From the NCBI GenBank assembly GCA_965248135.1, contig CBDFIN010000012.1, forward strand, positions 930,001-994,000: 64,000 nucleotides of DNA, given 5' to 3'. This DNA is from SZUA-100 sp965248135 (GTDB lineage Bacteria > Pseudomonadota > Alphaproteobacteria > Rhizobiales > Rhizobiaceae). Each line of letters starts with the position of its first letter. Position 1 is the stretch's first letter. Below the pieces are notes generated by a model that searched no databases, was not told the origin of the DNA, and saw only the letters and a list, made by a program, of their open reading frames with translations. This document shows, piece after piece, positions 15,505 to 23,796 of this stretch. Made by a program: the position numbers and the translations under genes.

Positions 15505-17160
15505 CTATGTCGGTGACGCCTCAATCACATTGATGACAACAGGTTCTGTCGGCGTTTCATCAAGATCACCGGCATCTTCTTCCTCAACTTCGGTCGGCGC
15601 CAGGTCTTCTTCGGTCACCCATCCGGCCTTGAGCCGGGCCGCCATGATCATCTCGTCAGCCTCGACGCGGGAGACATCGAAGTCGTTCAAATATCCCGGA
15701 TGGCGGATTATCTCTCCATCCTTGCGCTCTGTCCATCCAATCAGGTCATCGCCGACACAGCCGGCGAAATCGTCAAGCGACAGGATTTTGTCGTCACTCT
15801 TGCCCATCGCAATCATCATTGCCGTGGTCAGACCAGGAACACCATATAGGTCGTCAGAAACACCCAGTTTTTGCCGCTCTTCATTAAGTTCAGCCTCACG
15901 CCGGTCAAGAAATTCGCGTGCCCGGTCCTGCAACTCGGTCGCTGTCTCATCATCGAAACCTTCGATCATGGCAATCTCGGTGGCCTCGACAAAGGCCACT
16001 TCCTCAAGATTGCTAAAGCCTTCAGAGGCCAGTAACTGGGCCACCAGCTCATCGACATTCAGCGCTTCAATGAACTTTTTGCTGGTCTCGACAAATTCGG
16101 CCTGACGGCGTTCGCTTTCCTCAAGTTCCGTCATGATGTCAATATCCCAGCCGGTCAGCTGGGAGGCGAGACGGACATTTTGACCACGTCGTCCGATGGC
16201 CAGCGAAAGCTGATCGTCCGGCACCATGACTTCAATGCGTTCCGCCTCCTCGTCAAGCACGACCTTGGCGACCTCTGCCGGCTGCAGTGCGTTGACCACG
16301 AAAGAGGCGGCATCCGGCGACCAGGGAATAATATCGATCTTCTCACCCTGCAATTCGCCCACCACGGCCTGAACCCGCGAGCCGCGCATACCGACACAGG
16401 CACCTACCGGATCGATTGAAGAATCATTCGAGATAACGGCAATCTTGGCCCGTGAACCCGAATCGCGCGCCACCGATCTGATCTCGATAATACCGTCATA
16501 GATTTCCGGCACCTCCATCTGGAACAGTTTGGCCATAAATTGCGGATGGGTGCGCGAAAGAAAAATCTGCGGGCCTCGCTGTTCCCGCCTAACATCATAA
16601 ATATAAGCGCGAATGCGGTCACCATAACGATAGGTCTCGCGCGGGATCAACTCATCCCTGCGGACGATGGCTTCACCACGGCCAAGATCGACGATAACAT
16701 TACCGTGTTCGACCCGCTTGACCGTACCATTGACGATCTCTCCAACCCGGTCCTTGAATTCCTCAAACTGGCGGTCTCGTTCTGCATCGCGCACTTTTTG
16801 TACGATTACCTGCTTGGCCGACTGGGCGGCAATGCGTCCAAAGTCCATCGGCGGCAAGGTTTCGCCAACAAAATCTCCAAGCACCGCAGCAGGATTGCGG
16901 GAAACGGCAGTATCAAGATCTATCTCGATATTGTAATCTTCGACCTTCTCCACAACTTCCAACAAACGCTGCAATTTGATATCACCGGTCTTTTCGTTAA
17001 TGTCGGCCCGTATGTTGGTCTCGGCGCCATAACGTGACTTGGCAGCTTTTTGAATAGCGTCAGCCATCGCGTCCAAAACGATGGATTTATCGATCGACTT
17101 CTCCCGCGCTACCGCATCGGCAATCTGCAGAAGTTCCAGCCTGTTCGCACTAACGGCCAT
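15505..17160 (-). CDS. nusA: Transcription termination/antitermination factor NusA
   Basis: NusA binds RNA polymerase and nascent RNA and modulates pausing, termination and antitermination. The 551-residue protein shows the N-terminal polymerase-binding domain (RLELLQIADAVAREKSIDKS), an S1 domain (GEIVNGTVKRVEHGNVIVDL) near 140-200, two KH domains (ACVGMRGSRVQAVVGELQGE and LSLAIGRRGQNVRLASQL), and a C-terminal helix-hairpin-helix region (ASEGFSNLEEVAFVE). It follows rimP by about 50 bases and is part of the rimP-nusA-ylxR-infB operon. Confidence 0.97.
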   Translation of the reverse strand: MAVSANRLELLQIADAVAREKSIDKSIVLDAMADAIQKAAKSRYGAETNIRADINEKTGDIKLQRLLEVVEKVEDYNIEIDLDTAVSRNPAAVLGDFVGETLPPMDFGRIAAQSAKQVIVQKVRDAERDRQFEEFKDRVGEIVNGTVKRVEHGNVIVDLGRGEAIVRRDELIPRETYRYGDRIRAYIYDVRREQRGPQIFLSRTHPQFMAKLFQMEVPEIYDGIIEIRSVARDSGSRAKIAVISNDSSIDPVGACVGMRGSRVQAVVGELQGEKIDIIPWSPDAASFVVNALQPAEVAKVVLDEEAERIEVMVPDDQLSLAIGRRGQNVRLASQLTGWDIDIMTELEESERRQAEFVETSKKFIEALNVDELVAQLLASEGFSNLEEVAFVEATEIAMIEGFDDETATELQDRAREFLDRREAELNEERQKLGVSDDLYGVPGLTTAMMIAMGKSDDKILSLDDFAGCVGDDLIGWTERKDGEIIRHPGYLNDFDVSRVEADEMIMAARLKAGWVTEEDLAPTEVEEEDAGDLDETPTEPVVINVIEASPT

Positions 17161-17211
17161 TGATTTGCTCCATCGTCATTTTTCCTTTCCGGTTTGTTGC
17201 GGAATTTAGGT

Positions 17212-17814
17212 TCAATTATCCGCCAATGCTTCCATATTATTGGCTTTTCGCAGGGCCTTGTCTCTTTTCAACGCTTCACGGATCAGCTCATCGGTCAGCA
17301 CCAGACGAGCCTCGGCAATCGACGTCAGTGGAATTTTGTAGTCTTTTTCCTCGCCGGCGGCCGCGTTGTCGCGCCTCAACAAGACATCGTCACCATCAAC
17401 CCTGATCAGCACCCCTCGAAATCTTTTTCTTCCATTTATCAAATGGTCGGTTTCAACCTTTGCCACATGCCCGCACCAGGTTTCAAAATCTGATCGCCTG
17501 ACCAACGGACGGTCGATGCCGGGGGAAGAAACCTCGAGAGAATATGCCGTACGAACAGGATCCTCGATATCCAGAACCGGCGACAACGCCCGCGACAATA
17601 TCTCACAATCTTCAACCGACATTGTTCCGTCGGAGCGTTCCGCCATAATCTGCATCACTGCACCGTTATTGTTGATCATCTTCACCCGCACCATTCGATA
17701 CCCTACGCTGGCGACAACCGGCGCAATGATCGCCGCGACACGGGCATCAATTCCGGTCTCGACAATCAGCCGGTCGTCTTTGGGCATGGCGGTAGTTTTT
17801 TGCATCAAACTCAT
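17212..17814 (-). CDS. rimP: Ribosome maturation factor RimP
   Basis: RimP acts early in 30S subunit assembly. The 200-residue protein has the two-domain RimP layout: VASVGYRMVRVKMINNNGAV with MSVEDCEILSRALSPVLD, the signature SLEVSSPGIDRPL, and a C-terminal SH3-like domain (GRKRFRGVLIRVDGDDVLLR). It is the first gene of the nusA operon. A terminator-like hairpin lies 128-165 bases upstream on the same strand. The start used gives a short extra N-terminus (MSLMQKTTA); ATG at the internal MPKDDR is an alternative. Confidence 0.95.
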   Translation of the reverse strand: MSLMQKTTAMPKDDRLIVETGIDARVAAIIAPVVASVGYRMVRVKMINNNGAVMQIMAERSDGTMSVEDCEILSRALSPVLDIEDPVRTAYSLEVSSPGIDRPLVRRSDFETWCGHVAKVETDHLINGRKRFRGVLIRVDGDDVLLRRDNAAAGEEKDYKIPLTSIAEARLVLTDELIREALKRDKALRKANNMEALADN

Positions 17815-17941
17815 TGTTTAAAGTGTCACCCGAAGTGATGTGGATCGGTCCAAGCAGCCGGTTTTTAGGCATCGACATCGCAACAGGACAGACCGCTGCA
17901 CCGTGCCGCGGCTTGGCTGCGATTACCCAACGATCTTGGCC

Positions 17942-17975
17942 ACAAAAAAGAGCGGGTACCGTTAGGTCCCACTCT
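17942..17975 (-). terminator. Rho-independent terminator or attenuator in the rimP leader
   Basis: On the minus strand an imperfect stem AGAGTGGGACC / GGTACCCGCTCT with loop TAAC is followed directly by a run of T (TTTTTTG). It could end transcripts of the 311-residue membrane protein gene, whose stop is 173 bases before it, or act as a premature terminator ahead of rimP. Confidence 0.65.
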
Positions 17976-18147
17976 GACAAATGCCCGAGAATGTTAGCGA
18001 CGATATAGCCTAATCGGCATTGGAAAACAAGTAAAAACTTGACGGCCAACGGCAATCACTTGAAAGAGAGATTATCCACGCGGCGCTGGGATTGGTTTGG
18101 TCATACCATATTGCCGGCAATGCAACGTCAGGGTCGATAATACACTT

Positions 18148-19083
18148 TTATCGTGTGATCACGCGAACTGAATAAACATCCAGCGAGCGGCCATTGCCAG
18201 TGACATCCGTCGTGAGTGACAATGTTGCAGAACGATCTTCGATCTGAGGGGCTTTGTCAGCGATCACCAATTCGAAAATGAACGACTCAACCAATTGGGT
18301 TGCCGTAAAACGCTTGCGGCCGCAATTACCCATGGTCTTGAACTTACAGGTAACAACGAATTGTTGGTCCTGACCATCGGCCGACTTAACGGTAATATCG
18401 AAGGTTGCCTTTTTACCTCTGATCGCTTCCAAAACACCGGGTTCAACGGCTATCGCGGCATCGCCATCTCCAGCTACTTTCAGCCTTGCATAGGGGCCGC
18501 TTGTATCTTTGCCAAGTTCTGCTGTTGCACCACCAATGGCAATCAGCCCCCGCACGTCAGCAGGATCAAACACGGTTATCCAGTCATTTGCCTTGGCAGC
18601 AGAGGCGGTGGACTGTTCCTCGGTGAGCACTTTTTCCGGATTGGGAACGCTGTTGTCACGCGATGATGGCGATTTGAGTAATTCCTGGCTGTAGATCCAC
18701 CATCCGGCCATTGCCAGCGCGGCAACTGCGATTGACATTAAAAGCACCCGGGCGAATGGATGACGCCCTGTCGCTTCGCCTTCACCGGCATGATACATCG
18801 GCTGAGGTTCCCCGATGTCGAAGTTTTGTGGCGCGGCTGAATAATCCGGTGGCTGCAGATCCTCGTGTTGTTGTGGCAGCAAATATTGCTGCTCAATTGC
18901 GACAATGGCCTCCTCCAACCGCTGCAATTGCTCCTGGGCGGCGCCATCATCAAGGTTTTCTGTCCGGGCCAGCAAGCCAGCCAGCGCCTTTCTGGAAGAA
19001 TTGTAAATCTGTTCACGGACTTCAGGCGTAGTCGGGTGATGTTTCTCCAGCGCCCTTACGATCACGTTTTCAAAGCCAGCCAA
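18148..19083 (-). CDS. Conserved single-span membrane protein of unknown function
   Basis: A 311-residue protein with a soluble N-terminal helical region (ALEKHHPTTPEVREQIYNSS, KALAGLLARTENLDD), one membrane helix near residues 111-131 (VLLMSIAVAALAMAGWWIYS), and a C-terminal beta-rich domain facing the periplasm if the positive-inside rule holds. Two cysteines (VTCKFKTMGNCGRKRF) sit in the outer domain. Proteins of this plan next to gcrA occur in rhizobial genomes but have no assigned function that I know. It is encoded between gcrA and rimP on the same strand. Confidence 0.7.
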   Translation of the reverse strand: MAGFENVIVRALEKHHPTTPEVREQIYNSSRKALAGLLARTENLDDGAAQEQLQRLEEAIVAIEQQYLLPQQHEDLQPPDYSAAPQNFDIGEPQPMYHAGEGEATGRHPFARVLLMSIAVAALAMAGWWIYSQELLKSPSSRDNSVPNPEKVLTEEQSTASAAKANDWITVFDPADVRGLIAIGGATAELGKDTSGPYARLKVAGDGDAAIAVEPGVLEAIRGKKATFDITVKSADGQDQQFVVTCKFKTMGNCGRKRFTATQLVESFIFELVIADKAPQIEDRSATLSLTTDVTGNGRSLDVYSVRVITR

Positions 19084-19225
19084 TGATATCCCCTAAACGA
19101 TTGTTTAGCCGATAAATTCTGTCGGCCACCTTGAAGGAGACCGCAGCAGATTGCAACCGGTGGTACCGTGTCGCGTATTACTAAATCGCAATTTCAAAAA
19201 GCTGTTCCGGGAAAGCCCCGTCCTA

Positions 19226-19723
19226 TTATCGTTTGCGTCGGCGCCGGTCTGAAGCCGGTTGAAATGCCAACCTTGAATGATACTCGCAATAGGGTGTCGA
19301 TTCTTTGGACGTGTGGCCACAGAAACTGAAATCTTCCCGTTGTGGATCACCGCTTGGCCACTTGCAGGTCGTCTCCGACAAATGCATCAAAGTCAACCGC
19401 TTGGAAATCGGAATAACAACGTCTTCCGCCGGCTTGGGACTAAACCGGACTTCCGCATCAACATCCAGCTTCAGCGCAGTTGCCCCGCTGGTACGGGGCG
19501 CGGCTCTAGGTTTTCGCGCGCTATAGGAAGAATTCCGCTGCCGCTTTGGTCTTCCGGTCGTAGAAGAGGACGGCTTTGACCGGCCCGATAGGCCAAGCCG
19601 ATGCACCTTGCCGATCACCGCATTGCGGGTGATGCCGCCAAGATCTGTGGCAATCTGGCTGGCGCTCAAACCCTCTGCCCATAGTTTGGTGAGTCTGGAT
19701 ACACGTTTATCAGTCCAAGACAT
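19226..19723 (-). CDS. gcrA: GcrA cell cycle regulator
   Basis: GcrA is an alphaproteobacterial regulator that binds RNA polymerase with sigma-70 and stimulates promoters carrying the methylated sequence GANTC. The 165-residue protein shows the conserved N-terminal helix-turn-helix (SWTDKRVSRLTKLWAEGLSA, IGGITRNAVIGKVHRLGLSGR) and the C-terminal cysteine-containing domain (CKWPSGDP, FCGHTSKESTPYCEYH). Length and both ends fit the family. Four GANTC sites cluster upstream (19771-19925), suggesting that its own expression is linked to CcrM methylation. Confidence 0.95.
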   Translation of the reverse strand: MSWTDKRVSRLTKLWAEGLSASQIATDLGGITRNAVIGKVHRLGLSGRSKPSSSTTGRPKRQRNSSYSARKPRAAPRTSGATALKLDVDAEVRFSPKPAEDVVIPISKRLTLMHLSETTCKWPSGDPQREDFSFCGHTSKESTPYCEYHSRLAFQPASDRRRRKR

Positions 19724-19770
19724 CGCTGACCTCTAGCGTTGAAACAGCAGAACCCGATCCCGCACCCCGG

Positions 19771-19925
19771 GAATCGCCCGGTTGCCGGTTATTCAGTTAG
19801 ACTTTTGAGCCTGAATTGCCGCCGTTTTTTTGTTACTGACAAGGTACAATACGGTTGGAACCGGTGACAAGAGTCCCACCCATCGAACGAATCATTTTTT
19901 CACTTTGTCCCCAACAACAGGAATC
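19771..19925 (-). promoter_or_regulatory. Cluster of four GANTC (CcrM) sites upstream of gcrA
   Basis: GAATC at 19771, GAGTC at 19871, GAATC at 19889 and GAATC at 19921 lie in the 476-base gap between gcrA and argD. A random sequence would give about one per 256 bases. The remaining gap is non-coding; no other element than a terminator-like hairpin near 20119 was seen. A role in methylation-dependent control of gcrA is inferred. Confidence 0.5.
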
Positions 19926-20118
19926 TGTTTGCTCAAATGGTGCAATTTTCGGGCAAATACGGGTTTTTCTTCACAGGGTGTCCGCAACCTGTCGTTGCGG
20001 TGACGCAAAACTTTGAGAATTACTCCCCCTGTCAATAGTGTTTTGCCTGCTGCAAAGCGATTTTGCCGCAAACACTGTGATTGACAAAAAGGCCAGTATT
20101 ACGGCAATAAGGTTGCAT

Positions 20119-20145
20119 CCGCCCGAAAGGCGGTGTTTTTATTTC
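20119..20145 (+). terminator. Weak terminator-like hairpin in the argD leader
   Basis: Stem CCGCC / GGCGG with loop CGAAA followed by TGTTTTTATTT, about 55 bases before the argD start. The stem is short but GC-only. It could act as an attenuator, or end a short transcript from the gcrA-argD gap. Confidence 0.4.
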
Positions 20146-20199
20146 AACCTTCGATCGATCGTTTCGATCAGGGTTGCGCTGGGAGTTGCAAAAACCGTC

Positions 20200-21396
20200 A
20201 TGTCTGCAAGCACCGATCATAATGATTATCTGTTCACCACTTTTGCCCGTGCACCCGTCGCCTTTGAACGCGGAGAAGGTGTAAGACTTTATGCCGACGA
20301 TGGCAGGGAGTTTCTCGATTTTGCTGCCGGCATTGCGGTGAATGCCCTTGGCCATGCTCATCCCCATTTGGTGGAGGCGCTTGCCGACCAGGCTTCAAAA
20401 CTGTGGCATGTGTCAAATCTCTATCAAATTCCGGGGCAGGGGAAGCTTGCCGCAAGGCTGTGCGAGGCGACCTTTGCCGACCGGGTGTTTTTCACCAATT
20501 CGGGTGGTGAGGCGCTTGAATGCTGTATTAAGACCACACGGCGTTTTCATTTTGACAATGGCCATCCGGAGCGGGTTGAGTTTATCACTTTCGAGGGAGC
20601 CTTTCATGGCCGTACCCTGGCAACCCTTGCCGCCGGCGGTCAGGAAAAATACCTTGAGGGTTTCGGCCCTAAAGTTCCGGGATTTGTACAATTGCCGTTT
20701 GGCGACGAAGAGGCAGTCAAACGGTCGATTGGTGACAACACGGCTGCCATTTTAATTGAACCGGTGCAGGGCGAGGGTGGTGTTCGGCCCGCTGGCGGTG
20801 TTTTTTTGCGGTTTCTGCGCGAACAATGCGACCAGCACGGGATTTTGCTTGTCTATGATGAGGTGCAAACCGGGGTCGGTCGGTGTGGCAAGCTCTTTGC
20901 CCACGAATGGTCCGGCGCCCAACCGGACCTGATGGCAATCGCCAAGGGTATCGGTGGCGGTTTTCCGCTTGGTGCCTGTCTTGCCACCAAAGAGGCCGCG
21001 GCGGCCATGGTGCCTGGAACCCACGGCACCACTTTTGGCGGCAATCCGCTGGCTATGGCAGTGGGTAACGCGGTGCTGGATGTGGTGCTCAAAGAGGGCT
21101 TTTTGCAACACGTTCGGGACGTGGCGCTTTATTTCCGCCAGCAACTGGCCGAGCTTATTGACAGTTTTCCTGAACAGGTCAGCGAAGTGCGTGGCCAGGG
21201 GCTGTTGCTCGGCATCAAATGCGTGGTACCCAATGTCGAAGTGACGGCGGCTTTCAGAGACGAAGGCCTATTGACCGTGCCGGCGGGCGATAATGTGGTG
21301 CGGATTATCCCGCCCCTGGTGGTAACGGTTGACGATATCCGCGAAGCAAGCGAGAAAATGCGGCGCGCGCTGACCAAATTGTCAAAAGCCCGGTAG
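20200..21396 (+). CDS. argD: Acetylornithine aminotransferase
   Basis: ArgD is a PLP enzyme that makes N-acetylornithine from N-acetylglutamate semialdehyde in arginine synthesis; many also serve in the lysine pathway. The 398-residue protein has YADDGREFLDFAAGIAVNALGH, FTNSGGEALECCIKTTRR, LLVYDEVQTGVGR and IAKGIGGGFPLGA, with the PLP-binding lysine near residue 248. The frame is open further upstream, but ATG at 20200 gives the normal length and has a GGGAG site. It is followed by argF 12 bases later; argD-argF-hslO form one operon. Confidence 0.95.
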   Translation: MSASTDHNDYLFTTFARAPVAFERGEGVRLYADDGREFLDFAAGIAVNALGHAHPHLVEALADQASKLWHVSNLYQIPGQGKLAARLCEATFADRVFFTNSGGEALECCIKTTRRFHFDNGHPERVEFITFEGAFHGRTLATLAAGGQEKYLEGFGPKVPGFVQLPFGDEEAVKRSIGDNTAAILIEPVQGEGGVRPAGGVFLRFLREQCDQHGILLVYDEVQTGVGRCGKLFAHEWSGAQPDLMAIAKGIGGGFPLGACLATKEAAAAMVPGTHGTTFGGNPLAMAVGNAVLDVVLKEGFLQHVRDVALYFRQQLAELIDSFPEQVSEVRGQGLLLGIKCVVPNVEVTAAFRDEGLLTVPAGDNVVRIIPPLVVTVDDIREASEKMRRALTKLSKAR

Positions 21397-21407
21397 GGTG
21401 ATGAGCC

Positions 21408-22331
21408 ATGCGTGCAATTCGGCATTTCCTTGATCTCACCGACCATTCCGTTGATGAACTGAAGGCAATTATTGCCCATAGCCGTGCCATGAAAGAAGGC
21501 CGCAGCCGGCCCTCATCAGCACTGGCGGGCAAAACACTTGCGATGATTTTTGACAAGCCATCGACCCGGACCAGAGTGTCGTTTGAAGTTGCCATTCACC
21601 AGCTTGGTGGCCATGCGGTTGTTCTTGATCAGGCTGGGTCTCAGCTGGGAAGAGGCGAGACCATTGCCGACACGGCTCGGGTTTTGTCGCGCTATGCTGA
21701 TGCGATCATGATGCGCACTGCCGGCCATGACCGGCTGCTGGAAATGGCCCATTATGCCAGCGTGCCGGTGATCAACGGACTTAGTGATGATTCCCACCCC
21801 TGCCAGATTATGGCTGACATAATGACCATCGAAGAACACCGTGGTCCGGTCAAAGGACAAAAGATTGCCTGGTCCGGTGATGGCAATAATGTTCTTCAGA
21901 CCTTTATTCAGGCATCGGCCAAATTCGGCTTTGAGCTTCATGCCGCCGTGCCTTTGGGCAAAGAACCTGAGCCAAGGTTTATTGAGGCGGCGAGAAAGGC
22001 CGGTGCCCGTGTAACCATCACCCACGAAGCCAGCGAGGCGGCCAAAAACGCCGACTGCGTTGTCACCGATACCTGGGTTTCCATGGGCGATGATGATATT
22101 GGCCGGGGTGAAAATACTTTCATGCCCTATCAGGTAAACAGCGCATTGATGGCGACGGCCAAGCCCAACGCCATATTCATGCACGATCTGCCCGCCTATC
22201 GCGGCAAGGAAGTATCGGCGGCGGTTATGGATGGACCACAATCGGTGGTGTTTGACGAAGCTGAGAACCGGCTTCATGCGCAAAAGGGAATTCTGGCCTG
22301 GTGCTTCGACAATACGGACAGCGGAGCCTGA
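21408..22331 (+). CDS. argF: Ornithine carbamoyltransferase
   Basis: ArgF joins ornithine and carbamoyl phosphate to citrulline. The 307-residue protein shows the carbamoyl-phosphate motif STRTR near residue 52, HQLGGHAVVLDQAGSQLGRGE, the HPCQ motif near 130, the ornithine-loop region DTWVSMG, and the C-terminal FMHDLPAYRGKEVS. An HCLP-type motif is represented by FMHDLPA, as in other members. It begins 12 bases after argD and ends 6 bases before hslO. Confidence 0.96.
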   Translation: MRAIRHFLDLTDHSVDELKAIIAHSRAMKEGRSRPSSALAGKTLAMIFDKPSTRTRVSFEVAIHQLGGHAVVLDQAGSQLGRGETIADTARVLSRYADAIMMRTAGHDRLLEMAHYASVPVINGLSDDSHPCQIMADIMTIEEHRGPVKGQKIAWSGDGNNVLQTFIQASAKFGFELHAAVPLGKEPEPRFIEAARKAGARVTITHEASEAAKNADCVVTDTWVSMGDDDIGRGENTFMPYQVNSALMATAKPNAIFMHDLPAYRGKEVSAAVMDGPQSVVFDEAENRLHAQKGILAWCFDNTDSGA

Positions 22332-22336
22332 GCAAA

Positions 22337-23365
22337 ATGTCGATACAAGATAGCAAGCCGGGCAAAACGGCCGGGAAATTGGACAATGCTGGAAGCGATG
22401 ATGCGGTAATTCCGTTTCAGGTATCGCCGCTGGATATTCGCGGCAGGGCGGTGCAACTGGGGCCGCTGCTTGACAGCATATTGCACCGGCAGGCCTATCC
22501 CGAGGCCGTATCGAAGCTTTTGGCAGAAGTCATCACGCTGACCGTTTTGCTTGGCACCTCGCTCAAAATCGACGGCAAATTTATCGTTCAGACCCAGACC
22601 GATGGACCGGTTTCCTTGCTGGTTGTCGAATTCAGCACGCCGCATGGCGTTCGTGCCTACGCCCGGTTTGACCAGGATGATCTCGATCGCGCGGTGAAGG
22701 CCGGACGGGCCGACCCGGCCTCGCTGTTGGGCACCGGCATTCTCGCCATGACGATTGATCAGGGCGCGCACACCAATCGCTATCAGGGTATTGTCAAACT
22801 GGAGAACGCCACGCTGGAACAGGTGGCGCAACAATATTTCCGCCAGTCAGAGCAAATTCCGACGAAAGTGCGGCTGGCTGTGGCCCAGACATTAACCCGC
22901 AGCCAAAATGGAACTGCGGTGCATGGCTGGCGGGCCGGCGGTGTACTGGTGCAGTTTTTACCCGAATCAAGCGACAGAATGCGCCAAAAGGATCTGCATG
23001 GCGGTGATGCCCCGAGCGATCATGAACCGCATTTTATCGAAGAGGATACGGCATGGGAAGAAGCACAAGCCCTTGCGGGAACGATTGAAGATATCGAATT
23101 GACCGATGCTGATATCCCGCCGCAACGATTGCTGTACCGGCTTTTTCACGAACATGGTGTAACCGTGTTTCCTTCAGCCCAAATGCGGGATGAATGTTCG
23201 TGCTCCGATGGCAAGATAAGAGCCGTGCTGAATAGTTTTGGCGCCGCCGAATTGGCGGAAAGCACGATAGACGGCGCGATCATTGTCGACTGTGAGTTTT
23301 GCGGCAAAAACTACCGCTTCAGCCCGGGCGAATTTGCCACAAGTAACGGTGGTACCGCCGGGTAA
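22337..23365 (+). CDS. hslO: Redox-regulated holdase chaperone Hsp33
   Basis: Hsp33 is a cytoplasmic chaperone switched on by oxidation of a zinc-binding cysteine cluster. The 342-residue protein has the N-terminal substrate-binding domain (DGPVSLLVVEFSTPHGVRAYA) and a C-terminal zinc site with CSC near residue 287 and CEFC near 318, so all four cysteines are present. The frame extends 12 codons upstream into argF, but ATG at 22337 is preferred. It is the third gene of the argD-argF-hslO operon, a common arrangement in the order. Confidence 0.94.
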   Translation: MSIQDSKPGKTAGKLDNAGSDDAVIPFQVSPLDIRGRAVQLGPLLDSILHRQAYPEAVSKLLAEVITLTVLLGTSLKIDGKFIVQTQTDGPVSLLVVEFSTPHGVRAYARFDQDDLDRAVKAGRADPASLLGTGILAMTIDQGAHTNRYQGIVKLENATLEQVAQQYFRQSEQIPTKVRLAVAQTLTRSQNGTAVHGWRAGGVLVQFLPESSDRMRQKDLHGGDAPSDHEPHFIEEDTAWEEAQALAGTIEDIELTDADIPPQRLLYRLFHEHGVTVFPSAQMRDECSCSDGKIRAVLNSFGAAELAESTIDGAIIVDCEFCGKNYRFSPGEFATSNGGTAG

Positions 23366-23518
23366 TCGATTTAGGCTGAAGTCTCATCGCTCGCGGCAAT
23401 TGTTCGCTTGGCTCCCAATAGTGTGATCATATTGCACTAATCATGTTATGTTACCCGGTTCCGAATGAGGGCCAAACATGGCAACTGAGCAGTTTCCACC
23501 AAATAACCACCGGCAATC

Positions 23519-23626
23519 GTCATCCTCGGCCCTCGTGCCGAGAATCTATGTGGACCAACAATACCCAATGGGGCAAAATTTCATTACGAAATGCCCTGGA
23601 TCGCCAGGACGGTGCCCGAGGATGAC
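23519..23626. repeat. 108-bp palindromic intergenic element, RIME-like
   Basis: The element begins GTCATCCTCGG and ends with the reverse complement CCGAGGATGAC. Near the left end is the hairpin CCTCGGC-CCTCGT-GCCGAG and near the right CCTGGATCGCCAGG. Palindromic units of about this length and these ends are known as intergenic mosaic elements in rhizobia; membership of that family is inferred from memory, not from alignment. It lies in the roughly 430-base gap between hslO and the RND adaptor; apart from it I see no gene there, and short frames across it are treated as artefacts. Confidence 0.65.
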
Positions 23627-23796
23627 TAATTCGAGAGCTTTTCCACCCGGTTCGACACAACACTCCACCTGGCCGTCTTATCCAGAATCGGGGCTATGTT
23701 GGGCTGAATCCGCAAATTTACCACATTGCCGATCTTTAACTTGCACCGTTGAACTCGGCGGAACTATTCTCATATAAGAATATTCCGGGATTGTTG

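Noticed and set aside
23478..23777. Plus-strand frame of 99 codons before the RND adaptor
   Set aside because: It covers the palindromic element and has low-complexity composition; no recognisable domain.
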